Shown: piece by piece, positions 22,269 through 33,491 of the stretch
Position numbering within the stretch: the first letter of the stretch is position 1
Layout of the letters: every line of letters starts with the position of its first letter
NCBI RefSeq assembly: GCF_026745355.1
Contig: NC_079206.1
Span: forward strand, 46,015,716 to 46,079,715
Length of the DNA stretch: 64,000 nt
Direction of reading: 5' to 3'
Source of the DNA: Beta vulgaris subsp. vulgaris
Taxonomy: Eukaryota; Streptophyta; Magnoliopsida; Caryophyllales; Amaranthaceae
Notes under the pieces: model-generated
Told to the model about the DNA's origin: nothing
Databases searched by the model: none
Seen by the model: the letters and a program-made list of their open reading frames with translations, nothing else
Translations under genes and position numbers: made by a program

Positions 22269-24772
22269 TGTAACACCCCGATAATTCTCTTTTCTAGAAA
22301 ATACTTTTATAATAAACCTTAGAGAATTACCCAGGCATTATCGCGCGTGTGATAACGTTTCGGCTTACTCAGAATTTTGCAGCGGAAAACAACTTTCTAA
22401 AACAACTTTATTAAAACTTATGAAACCAAAAACAATGTCATAAACTAAAACACACCAACTTAAAACTATTGTCTGAAAACATAAACTCCTATGAAAACAA
22501 CTTAAATGAAACTAATAATACAAGAGTCTCTCCATTCCAGATTCCCAATGAGATGCATCTGCGAACCTGTAATTTCAATGCGTCTTGACTCTGCTCCCCC
22601 GAAGGATCACCACAGGATCAATAGGCAAAGCCATGATCACAAACACAACAAGCACGTAATCAGCAAAGCTGAGTACTACATATCAGGCATAAATAATCCT
22701 AAACATGATACTACAAAAATATAACTTGCAGGAATAAATAATAATATAAACATATAATAATCTGCAGACAACTCTTACTGAACTAGACTCTAAACTTTAT
22801 TTTATTTCTTTAAATGGAATAGTTATTGGACGAGTTGACTTATCTAAAATAGGAGATATGGGAGCTACCACATATTCCAAAATGACCTGCGATATCGAGG
22901 AACCTTTAACTGAAAGAGGGATGGTGATCAATCCATTCCTAGAAAAGCCATGGGCTACCACCATGTACTCCAACCCTTAGTGTCCAACTCTAGACGTGCA
23001 CCAGTCTAAAGTCTATAACCTATTCTCGTTTCACTTTACGTTGAATATATTTTAATACTTGTGTTGACACAACAAACAAGCAACACATACTAATACTCAA
23101 ACAGTCATAACAGAAACTCTTTTTATCTTTGGATTAACAAGTGATCACAACTCATCGATCAAGACTCCTTTAACTTCTTTTTATACCTTACTAACTTGCT
23201 TGTTGAACCTAGGCAACAATAAACTTTACCTTTATATAGGTATAACTTGTGACTTACCAAATAAGATTCACGGTTCTTATAAGATAATAAATACTCAAGA
23301 ATCTATGAAAAACATGATTCAATCTAACTTACATTAATTCACTCACGAATTAATACATAAACTTGACTTATCCTGCTTGCATCAAACTTCCATACAAACA
23401 TTTATAATCATAAATACTTCTAGTTTACATGTAGCACATAGGCAAATAACATGTAAAACAATTCCAGTAATCATATATATGAACAAATAGAGTCCTATAC
23501 ATGATACTAATAAATAAGACATTCTTAGAGCATACTTCTAAATCATATAGCACGTAGACAATGTACGTACCTTGTATAAACAAATCTGTAGGCCACTTTT
23601 ACTCGCTAAAAGTCTCCTACTACGAAATCTCTGCCTAGAAAATAAAATAATGAAAATAAATATCTCGAACTAAAATTTACAGCAACTTTAAAACGATCAA
23701 AACCCCTTAAACGTGTTTTAAAATCGTTTTTACGTACCAAACTTCGTTATTTTTAATCCCTAGTATAGTACAACTATTCTAGTGATTAAAAATCATTTAA
23801 AACCCTTAAAATACTTATTTCTGAAATTACAGCATTTATAAAATTAATAAATCTTCTGAAAATATATTTAATACATAAAAATTATTACTAACCAAATCTC
23901 ATGATTTATACTTTTATATATAGTTTCTAGTAATTAAAAACCCTAAAAACTATAATTTCAGATAAAAACTAAAATAACTTAATATAATAAATCTGAAATT
24001 TATTATAATTATATATATGAAAGCCGAAATTCTTATTGCATATAAAACAATAATTTAATCTAAACATGCTAATAAATAATAAAATAATATAAAAACTATT
24101 ACTTTAATGGAATCTTAGAGAGGAAGAAAGAAAAACAACCACAACAATGGAGAAGAGGAAGGCGCCGGCAGCAATAGCAGCAGCAGGGACCGGCGGCAGC
24201 CCGTTTCTTGGCACTTGAAAAATTTGTGACGTTTCTTGTTCAACAAGAAAGTTACTTGAGGAAGAAGAAACAACTTTTGAGAGAAATCAAGAAGCGCACA
24301 AAGAGGAGAGAGAAGAAAGAAGCGCCGAGTGAAGAAGAGAGAGGAAATCACATCTGAAGAGGACAGAGAAATAAAGTGTGTAGGGTAAAATTTGGGTTTT
24401 TAGGATATTTAAATAGAGGCTTTACTTTTGGGCTTAGGAAAAGAGATTTTAATTAATGAAACTTTGATGACTAAAGAGATGGGCTCTTTAGGACTTTAAT
24501 CATCAATTAGCTCTTTCCCTTTTTATCACTTTTGGGCTTTGATTCCATTAAGCTTCCTTTTCAAATATACTTTTATAATAAAACTCTTATTAAAACATGC
24601 TTAATTAAAACATTACAATTTTATTAAGCTATGAAAAATATTTTTAGTTGACTTTTAAAATAGTCAACCCTTTTTAAAAGTCAAATCATTTTCCAAACTC
24701 ATTTGGATTTAAATATAACTACATAAATACTTTAATATTTATGAAAATTCTTTAAAATTGTGGGGGATTACA
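22269..24772 (-). repeat. Chromovirus LTR2, 2504 bp
   Basis: Full-length LTR, TGTAACACCCCG to GGGGGATTACA. It is flanked by internal sequence on both sides (primer site at left, polypurine tract at right), so it is a shared middle LTR. Confidence 0.9.
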
Positions 24773-26175
24773 GTCTACCCCCTTAAAAGAAGTTTCGTCC
24801 GAAACTTAACACAAAACCCTGTACTTTCAAAAGTTTGAACTCAACATTTCGAAAACTTATGAAGAAAGAGTAGTGCCTCTGTGCACCTTCCCATTTTTAA
24901 AACACTTGTGTTACTTATGAACACTTTTCTTATGCGGAGACTCTACTCTTTTGCACTAACATGTGCAAACTTGCCCGACATAGGCATACATATGCATGAA
25001 AATCTCATAAAAATATACAAAAGCGCGAAATTTATCGCATTCAACCCCCTTAAAGAAAACGAGTTACGCCCTCGTAACTCACCTCAAGGAATAGATCTGG
25101 ATACTTTTTCCTCATATCCTCTTCGGCTTCCCAGTTGCCTCTTCGACTCGTGGTTAGACCAAAGAACTTTGACATATGAACATCTTGTTGCGCGTACTAC
25201 GCACTTTCCTGTCGAGAACTTGACAGGTCTTTCCTCATATGTGAGGCTACTATCTATCTCACTCTTTCAGGCTCTAACACATGACGCTCATCAGGATGTA
25301 GCGCTTAAGTTGGGATATATGAAATACATCATGCATCTTTTCAAACTCCATTGGCAATGCCAATCTATAAGCTACTTTCCCAATGCGCTCCAAAATCTCA
25401 TATGGGCCTACATATTTAGCACTTAGCTTGCCCTTTTTCCCAAATCTCATAACACCTTTAGTGGGTGATACTTTCAAGAATACTTTATCACCTACAGCAA
25501 ACTCATCTTCGCGACGTTTTAAATCTGCATAGCTTTTCTGCCTATCTTGCGCAGCTTGAATTCGAGCCTGAATCAATTTGACATTCTTGACGGTCTCCTC
25601 ATATAAATTCAGTCCCCAAAACTATATTTTCCTAAAGTCATTCCAGCAAATGGGACTTCTACACTTTCCGTCCATATAATGCCTCAAAAGGTGCCATCTT
25701 TATACTCGCATGGTAACTATTTTGTAAGAAAACCAATCAAATCTAATTGGTCCTCCCAACTTCCTTGAAAATCAATTGCACAAGCTCTAACATATCCTCC
25801 ATAGTCTGATTAGTCCTCTCAGTCTGACCATCGGTCGCAGGGTGAAAGGTCGTACTCATTTTCAATGTTGTCCCAAGGTTTAATTGGACCTTTTTCCAGA
25901 ACTTAGATAGAAATCTAGAGTCACGATCCGAGATAATGTCCTTTGGAACTCCATGCAATCTCACTACATGTTTGATATAGGTTGTAGCGAGTTGCTCTTT
26001 TTTCCATGTCTCCTTAATAGGTATGAACACGGCGGACTTGGTCAGTCTATCCACAATAACCCAAATGGTGTCATTTCCACTCTTCGTCTTGGGTAAGGCA
26101 GTCACAAAGTCCATAGAAATAGAATCCCACTTCCATCCAGGGACCTCTAACGATTGAACCTTTCCCATAGGTCTC
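24773..26175 (-). pseudogene. Second, partial chromovirus internal region with integrase
   Basis: It repeats 16041-17410. Frame 25743-26168 is a clean integrase core with [48 protein letters not shown] and TTFHPATDGQTERTNQ, showing two catalytic aspartates and the C-terminal glutamate (D,D35E pattern). Frame 25274-25576 gives the integrase C-terminal part ([49 protein letters not shown]). Everything upstream in the element (gag to RNase H) is missing: at about 26175 the sequence jumps into the middle of an LTR. Confidence 0.85.
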
Positions 26176-27063
26176 TTATACTTTATATATATAGTTTCTA
26201 GTAATTAAAAACCCTAAAAACTATAGATTTCATGATAAAAACTAAAAATAACTTAATATAATAAATCTGAAATTTATTATAATTATATATATGATAGCCG
26301 AAATTCATATTGCATATAAAACAATAATTTAAATCGTAAACATGCTAATAAATAATAAAATAATATAAAAACTATTACTTTAATGGAATCTTAGAGAGGA
26401 AGAAAGAAAAATAACCCCAACAATGGAGAAGAGAAAGGCGCCGGCAGCAATAGCAGCAGCAGGGACCGGCGGCAGCCCGTTTCTTGGCACTTGAAAGGAT
26501 TTGTGACGTTTCTTGTTCAACAAGAAACGTTACTTGAGGAAGAAGAAACGAACTTTTGAGAGGAAATCAAGAATGGCGCACAAAGGAGGAGAGAGAAGGA
26601 AAGAAGCGCCGAGTGAAGACAGAGAGAGAGGAAATCACGTGTGAAGAGGAGAGAGAAATAATGTGTGTAGGGTAAAATATGGGTTTTTAGGATATTTAAA
26701 TAGAGGCTTTACTTTTGGGCTTAGGAAAAGAGATTTTAATTAATGAAACTTTGATGACTAATGAGATGGGCTCTTTAGGACTTTAGTCATCAATTAGCTC
26801 TTTCCCTTTTTATCACTTTTGGGCTTTTGGTTCCATTAAGCTTCCTTTTCAAATATACTTTTAGTAAGTAAAACTCTTATTAAAACATGCTTAATTAAAA
26901 CATTACAAATTTTATTAAGCTATGAAAAATATTTTTAGTTGACTTTTAAAATAGTCAACCCTTTTTTAAAAGTCAAATCATTTTCCAAACTCATTTGGAT
27001 TTAAATATAACTACATGAATACTTTAATATTTATGAAATTCTTTAAAATTGTGGGGGATTACA
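26176..27063 (-). repeat. Partial chromovirus LTR3, 888 bp
   Basis: It matches LTR2 from about 23907 to its end and finishes GGGGGATTACA at 27063, directly before CCTCC. The first 1.6 kb of the LTR (plus-strand sense) is missing. Confidence 0.85.
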
Positions 27064-27427
27064 CCTCCCTTCCAGGATAGGTCTCTCCATAAAGGAAGCC
27101 GGCCAGTAGCCTTCTGGCAAGTCATCTTCATTAGCTAACACCTGTCTGGAGACTGAAATATCTCTTCAGTTTCTAGACGGGCCTTGTTCTTAAGTGAAGG
27201 GAGGACAACCCTCTGGCCGGTCTTCTTCTTTGGATTACCTTCGTCTGGGAACCAACAATACTATCGGTTTCTGGACGAGCTTCTAGATTTGACAAAGAGT
27301 GGCCACCTTTTTTGGCCGCTCTCATTTCATGGGTAAGCTTCGTCCAGGAATTGAGTTTTTATTTGTTGTTGCACTAATCTCTTTCTTTTGGAGTTTGATT
27401 TCCTAACTTGTATCTTTTTGCTTCCAG

Positions 27428-27868
27428 AAAAATGCCCCAACATCAAAGGCGTTGGCGGAAAAGGCGGCCATTAAGAAGAGGCCGACCACTACAGAAGACG
27501 CTCCTCCGCCCAAAAAATCCAAAGGCTTTAAAGCCAAGAAGAATGCCGAACGTCCTCTTCTACCGAAGGTTGAAAGACCTCCTAAGGTGGAAGGTAAAAC
27601 CACCATTGTTACCTTCGACGGGGAGGGGAGCCTGACGCCTTCATTTGTTGCCAAACAACCGGACATGGTTGTTGTTCTAGAAAGCCCTGAAAAGGCTGAA
27701 GAACAAATTGTACAGCCGGACGTGGCTGAGGGTGGCTCGGTCTATTCTGGCCATGTTGCAAGGGTGGTATCTCCAATGCCCCTTGCATATAGATCTGCTT
27801 CCTTGTCTTCGGGTGAGTCCTACTACTCCAACATTGTTAAGACTTTGCATGTTTGTGGGCATCGATGA
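27428..27868 (+). pseudogene. Antisense gene of Tat-like element, C-terminal exon
   Basis: The exon continues in phase from 13340 with KNAPTSKALAEKAAIKKRP. It is lysine- and proline-rich (DAPPPKKSKGFKAKKNAE), then acidic (VVVLESPEKAEEQIVQPD), a disordered tail like those after Transposase_28 domains. It ends at a TGA at 27866-27868. The region right of about 27900 is the minus-strand gag of the same outer element, so the two genes converge, as expected for an antisense ORF downstream of a truncated pol region. Confidence 0.6.
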
Positions 27869-27929
27869 GTACGTCCAACAAACTAGTAGTAGTCATTCCC
27901 GTCAGATTCACTGACGAGCCTACCATTTC

Positions 27930-29155
27930 AGATAAAGGCAATCATCCTTTTTTGCTTCTGGATGTTTTGCCTCTACACATACTTCTGTTGCATGGAAGAA
28001 CGCTTTAGCCTCCCGGAGAGCTTCAGCTAGAGTGGTAATATTCTTCTTTTACCAGATTAAACTTAAAACCACATGGCCTCAAGCCTCTGATAAAGGCGTC
28101 AAAGACCATCCCTGCATTTAGATCTTGAATCTGTAATGCTTCTAAATTGAATCTTTTGACAAAACTTCTTAAAGCCTCTTTTGATCCTTAGATGATCTTA
28201 CCCAATGGCATGCTAGTTTTCTGTTCTTGCCGATTCGCTACGAAGTGACTAGTGAATAGATAGCTAAGCTCCGTCAAATTATTCACTGAGTTAGGTTGGA
28301 GATTGTTGAACCACTTCTAAGCCACACCTTTCAAAGTAGCTGGGAAATTCCACCATGTAGCATCATCTACCGCCTGAATATACATTTGATGCTTGTATGC
28401 GGACAGGTAGTCGGCTGGATCAGTAGTCCCATCAAAAGGTTATATCGTAGGCAGCTTAACCTTTGGGAAAGGGGGTGCCTCCATGATTCTAGCCGAGAAT
28501 GGAGTCGGCCAGTTAATCTTGAGAGCCCCCGACAGTCCTTCAATGGGTATGTGCTCCCGACGATATTCCCTTAATATAGGATTAGAAGAGGTGTTTGCAA
28601 GGCCTAGACGCTTATACACCATAGGTTGCAACATAGTTTTTTCTTACCCTGGCTGAATGACAGATGGTCCTACACTTCTTCCCTCAGTCTTAAACAACAG
28701 CCTCAACAGAGGGTCTCTCAAATAAGGGGTAGATCCTGATGCTGAGCGCTGTAGAGCTGCGACCTTCTTTCCTTCTAAATACTCTCTGGCATCTGTCTCC
28801 ATTCTGTTGGCACTTGGATGCATGTTGTCTTGAGTTCGGACCACCAACTTCTAGTCCATCTTCCTTCGTTGCTCACTAACTACCAGCTGCTTTCCTCTAG
28901 ATAGCCGTTTAGACAATTCCTGGCGAGAATAAAGCCTACTTGGTCCTAGCCGACCCTCCTGAGAATGTCCCTTTGGTTGATTTATAGCAGCTGGATCTGG
29001 ATTTACCTGAAAAAACAGCATATTACTCTTGATCTACTCTTGGACAACAACAACCATCTTAGTCTGAAAATCATTTAAGACGTTTTCCAGATGGGCAGCT
29101 ATCACTGGATGCTCAAGATTTTCCTGAATGACCGGGTCCTTGTTTCGTTGATGAG
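27930..29155 (-). pseudogene. gag of the outer Tat-like element
   Basis: The minus strand encodes a retrotransposon gag in pieces: INWPTPFSARIMEAPPFPKV then KLPTI and a stop, further left GMVFDAFIRGLRPCGFKFNL and ITTLAEALREAKAFFHATE. These are characteristic of plant Tat gag proteins. Several in-frame stops (for example after KLPTI near 28440) make it dead. Its N-terminal side is split by the Athila-like LTR (29156-30793) and resumes at about 30794-31000. No protease, RT, RNase H or integrase of this element is present to the left, so pol is lost. Confidence 0.8.
29063..29155 (+). repeat. 95-bp gag segment, left copy of a pair flanking the Athila-like LTR
   Basis: It matches 30794-30888 (CTGAAAATCATTYAAGACG, CCAGATGGG.AGCT) at about 90%. 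This is far too long for a target duplication and too diverged for a single event of the LTR's age. Confidence 0.8.
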
Positions 29156-30793
29156 TGAGATTTAGCTCACTCTTAGGGTAGTTTTTTAGGCTATTTTATT
29201 TGTTTTATGTTGCTTTTTAGTTTTTTTCCTCTTTAATTTCACCTCTTTATCTATCTAATTCTCTCTTAGTACGTGTACGTGTATTTGCATCCCCCTCCCC
29301 TATTCTTCTATTTGATCTTTGGTGTGTAGGAGCTCAAGCTCTTACAAGTTTAGAGGGGAGCAAAGAGGAAGAAGCTCGCCCGAGAAGCTAAAGCACCGCC
29401 CGAGAAAAGCAGCCCGTTCGAGCTCAAGAGGGATCTCCCGAGCCAGACCGCCCACCCGGGCGCTTAAGTCCCAAAAGTTTCTGCCTCAACTATGAAAATT
29501 GGTGCACGCCCGAGACGTTAGCCCGGGCCTGACTACCCTGCACCGGGGGCTCATAAACTCGCCCGCCTGGGCACTCTTTAATAGCCCGCCTGGGAGTCTG
29601 ACCGTTGGATTTTTTTTCTGGGTTCCCTTTGTTTTATGACTGATGTAACTAAGGGGGTATAAATACCTCTCTATCCCCTTGTTTGGAGGGATATTCAGAT
29701 TTTTAGAACCCTAATCTTGCTTACTAGTGTAGGAGAGAGAAAACTTGGCTCAAGAGGTGTAATTTGGAGATTGAAAATCAATGAAAAAGTGACAATTTCT
29801 TTGAAGTTTCTTGTTTCCTTAGTAATCCTCTCAATCCTTTCTTTCTTTCTCATTGTTTTTATGCATTTCTACTTTGTTAATTTCATATTTTCATAGTTTA
29901 ATCTTCATGTTTAATAGTCAATTTAGATTAGGCTTTTCTTTTTCTCTTTGTCTCTTCTTGTTTGTTCATTAGATCTTGTTTTAAATCATTGATTATTTTT
30001 TTGTTAGATTTTTGCTATTTTTAGATTGGTGATTTATTGCTACTTTCTCCATGATTAGAATGCCTAGTAGTATAATGGGTAGTGAGTAGTTAATCAACTA
30101 GGATTGGGAGTAGCCCAATCATTGTATCCATCCTATTTGTATGAGTAGAGTTATTGGGTTGGTTATGCTTGAGATTTGTGCAATTTCAATTTTTGGTGTT
30201 GATTGGTGACTTAGTTGATGTGAGCTCCATCACCTTTTGATCCTTTGTTGCCCATTTAAGGTTTACTTTTATGTGGATGACCTTCATGATTGATTGATTT
30301 GTTGTTGCACATCACTTGTTGATTGGTATTAACTTGGGTTTGGTTTCAATTCCTAACTTGGCCTAGTTAGGTGATAACGCCTCGAAACATAGGTTTTTTT
30401 TGCCATAATTAGGACTCTAAAATCCCTAACAACGATTTTAGAGGTGTTTAGGTTTGCTTATTCCCTTTGCATATTACCAATGCATGTCAACCCTCTTATC
30501 TTTACTTGGTTGTTGGATGTGAATTTATGATTGTGGTAATTTCCCATTCATAGTGCTTTTCCTAATTTGACTCCAATAGTCTTAATCACTTAGTTCAACA
30601 AAAAAAAAAAACTTGACTATTTCTTCGATTTAGCTTACTCTTAGCGATTCTATCTTAGTGAGACCCTCCGATCCTTGTGGTTCGACCCTTGCTTACCACT
30701 TAAGTAGTTTAGGTGGATAGTTAGGTTTTTATTTGACATTAGGGAAATTAGTAACGACCTAGTTTTTCCTACGTTCAAATTGGCATTGTTGCC
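29156..30793 (+). mobile_element. Athila-like LTR with primer-site remnant, inserted in gag
   Basis: The block begins TGATGAGTGAGATTTAGC and ends CCTACGTTCA, followed by AATTGGCATTGTTGCC. The latter resembles the TGGCGCCGTTGCC primer site of plant Athila/Tat elements with C-to-T changes. Inside are a TATA-like region near 29665 (GGTATAAATACC) and a GC-rich island 29330-29600. There is no internal coding region. It is read as an LTR plus the first bases of the internal region, inserted into or recombined with the gag. Confidence 0.6.
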
Positions 30794-31014
30794 TGAAAAT
30801 CATTCAAGACGTTTTCCAGATGGGTAGCTGTCACTAGACGCTCAAGATTTTCCTAAATGACCGGCTCCTTATTTCGTCCAGAGAGATTGACAACAGTCAG
30901 GGGCCTATCTCTTCCTTGCGGTGGCCTTTCATCATCCACCGTATCTTCTACTCGAATTTCAAAGCTCCTGTTTCTAGCTACATTAGATGAGTGACAATCA
31001 ATCATTGTTGCGTC

Positions 31015-31034
31015 TCCCCGCAGACGGCGCTAAG
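31015..31034 (-). promoter_or_regulatory. Primer binding site of the outer Tat-like element
   Basis: The minus strand reads TTAGCGCCGTCTGCGGGGA immediately after the LTR. It is close to the GGCGCCGTCTGTGGGGA form I know from plant Tat-type elements. It fixes 31035-31642 as the 5' LTR. Confidence 0.7.
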
Positions 31035-31642
31035 TGTTACGTAGCTCTAGACTCGTAAAATACTGGTATTCCCACAACATGTTCTTCAATAGGAGATTTG
31101 TGCAACAATGCCCTGACCAGAATAACCCGAACCTGAGCTCCGCTTTCGGACCTGCAAAAAGCGACCCACTCTGGAGGTTTGGGTGGTATTTCCCCCTCAA
31201 AAGCTTAAGTCAGGTATCAGGAGTAGTAAGGAAAACTTTTAGAGAGGGAAAGTACAGAGAGAGAGAATTATGACAGAGTAACAATATATTTCTCTGAAAA
31301 ACGTACCTTTCTCCTGATTTCAAGGACTATTTATAATGTCTGAGATACTTGTTGTACCCTGAGGTCACCCTAATTTGGGAGCACCTGATTGGCTAAGCAA
31401 TGAAATCATGACATGTGGCAGGCATTTATTGGAGAGTACACATCATCTAACTTTATGTAGATGCCCTTTTGGGACTCTAGGCCAAACTAGGCCAGAAAGG
31501 TCGGCTGGTACTTCTTCCAATTTGGGAATTGTACTTCAGCTATCTTTCCTTTTGGCCTTGTACTTTCTTCAACAAGGAAGGGACACGTGTATGACCCATA
31601 TGAATCCACGTGTCCAGGTTAGAGCCTTCGATCTTTACAACA
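31035..31642 (-). repeat. 5' LTR of the outer Tat-like element, 608 bp
   Basis: The plus strand runs TGTTACGTAGC to TTTACAACA, giving TG..CA ends with short inverted repeats. A GA-rich leader (TACAGAGAGAGAGAATTATG) and TATTTATAATG near 31326 may be the TATA region when read on the minus strand. The right 115 bp match 6860-6975. Confidence 0.75.
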
Positions 31643-32389
31643 ACTTTCATATGGCTTTTCGACAGACTTCCACACTCCTTCATATTACGAAATTCCTCTA
31701 TAAACATTCTCAAATACTTCAAACCTATATTAAAAAAGATACTTCAAGTTATATTCGATCTTCAGTTAAGCTTCAAGATTGCTTTTTTTGTGGACCGTTA
31801 TTCAAGACCCAGGCAACAAACATATAAATCTTGAGGGTCTATTCTAGTTTATTTCTTATTATGCTAACAATCTACTTTTCATGACGTAGATCATCAAACG
31901 ATACATGTTCTTTTCTGGATTCTAATCTCTCTTCTCTGTTTGTTTTTTATTTTTTTATTTTTCTATATAATATTGTTAATATACATGCTTATATGCTTAT
32001 TGCTTTCATCACCACACATGCTTATTTTTGCTAATTAGAAGACCTAAATAAATGTTCTAACGCCTACTTAGTTAATTTCGACAATTGGTTTAGGAACTCG
32101 TAATTTGATTGCATTAATAAACATGTCTCTAAAAATTAGTCTTTTATGTGTTAAATGAACCGATCTAGATTAATCTTTTTAGAGTGTTGAAATCAAATGT
32201 GTGGTTGTTTATTTGCATAAAGCTAGACATGAATTGTATAAAGTAGAGGTTGATAATGGACGAATTTAATTCCTGATCATATTGATACCCTTACCCCGAA
32301 CTTAATCTTTGGTCATTGGCCAATTACGAAGTCATAAGGAGAAATCTAAATTGGATAAATCCCTAAGTTGTTGATAGGTTGTAAGGCTT
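31643..32389. other. AT-rich stretch without recognised genes
   Basis: Short open frames only. I see no terminal repeats or coding motifs. Confidence 0.45.
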
Positions 32390-33036
32390 TAGCGTCCGCA
32401 AAAATCGGACGGTAAAAACACGGTGCCGGTCGCTAAATAAATTAGCGTCCGCCAACGGACGCAAAAGAGCTGATGCAAAAACCCTGGTCGCTAATTGGTA
32501 GTTTAGCGTCCGCAAGACGGACGCTGAAGTTTAGCGTCCCTTTTTTAAAAGGTAACGTCTGCTCGACAACCAGACGCCAAGTAGCGTCCGTTTTGATGGC
32601 GGACGCTAATTAGCGTCTGGGAAGCCGGACGCTAATTAACGTCCGTCGTCAAAACGGACGCTACTTGGCGTCTGCGTTAGCGGACGCTAATTTAAGAAGA
32701 CAGTCGCTAATTGCTCGACCTCTTGCATGGTTCAAATATCTTTTAGCGGACGTTAACTTCATAGGCGGACGCTAATTTCCTATTTTTTTTCATCACAAAG
32801 CTAATTGTATTTGAATAGTTTTTAACCTGTATCGTTTTCCAACAAAATATATACTCAAGCTGTCCGCTAATGCGCCGAATTCTGCACTAATGACCTGTTT
32901 GCATTAAATATAAATTCATAAATACACTAATATAAATTCATACATACATAAACATAAGTTAACGGTTTTAACTAAATTATATGTTTTCACGTCCCGAAAT
33001 ATAAACAAGATAGATAATGTAAGCTAATGTAGGATC

Positions 33037-33491
33037 CTAAGTCGCACACGTATCACCACCGCCGGTGGGGGGGTCTCGAGTCCCGGGAGAGGGGAATGAA
33101 CCACCACACTGGCTCATCATCTGGTTGTATGTCTCCATAGTCGCCCTCATCTGCACCAGGTACTCATCATACACCCCGCGATCCTCCTCTCTCTCCTTTT
33201 GCCTGGCGATGCGTTCCTCTTCTCCCTCCTTCTGCATCCGCTCACGTTCTCTTTGCATCTCGGCTCTCTCTTCCTCGAACTTCGCAGACAACTGAGAAAA
33301 CATGGAAGGAGTGCAACTGGAGGACGAACTACCTCTCCCCTCGAAGACCTCTCAAAATAGAGGTCTGCACTCGTCCCCAAACCAGGAACCCACCCTTTCT
33401 TTCTACCACCAACAGTTTCAAAGAAAATCTGGTTCGGGGCCTTGGTTTCACCTCTTTCTTCAGATTGAGCAAGATTTTTGTCATAACTTTC
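33037..33491 (-). pseudogene. CACTA Transposase_24-type protein, C-terminal exon
   Basis: After a splice acceptor TTCTTGCAG at 33492 the exon reads ESYDKNLAQSEERGETKAPN, then FFETVGGRKKGWVPGLGTSA, the conserved end of the plant En/Spm-associated Transposase_24 family. A frameshift near 33300 moves the sequel into a second frame with a coiled-coil rich in E, R and K (FEEERAEMQRERERMQKEGE) and the tail YDEYLVQMRATMETYNQMMS. It is a broken copy. Confidence 0.8.

Larger units (their letters stand above)
13585..27063 (-). mobile_element. Ty3/gypsy chromovirus (Tekay/Del-like), tandem-recombinant copy
   Basis: Order on the plus strand: LTR1 13585-16040, internal 16041-22268, LTR2 22269-24772, partial internal 24773-26175, partial LTR3 26176-27063, all flanked by one CCTCC duplication. 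Genes read on the minus strand. LTRs of about 2.5 kb, an initiator-Met type primer site and an integrase tail ending [12 protein letters not shown] fit the Tekay/Del lineage of chromoviruses. The copy inserted into an intron of the antisense gene of the outer element. Many single-base indels separate the repeated parts. Confidence 0.9.
13341..27427 (+). other. Intron of the antisense gene, expanded by a nested retrotransposon
   Basis: The donor CTA|GTGAGT at 13341 and acceptor TTGCTTCCAG at 27427 leave exon phase 0 on both sides. The original intron would be about 600 bp. The rest is the chromovirus insertion 13585-27063 plus one copy of its CCTCC target duplication. Confidence 0.6.

Noticed and set aside
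32390..32800. Possible CRISPR-like array from repeated TTAGCGTCCG words
   Set aside because: The words are inverted and irregularly spaced, the style of transposon sub-terminal repeats in a plant genome.
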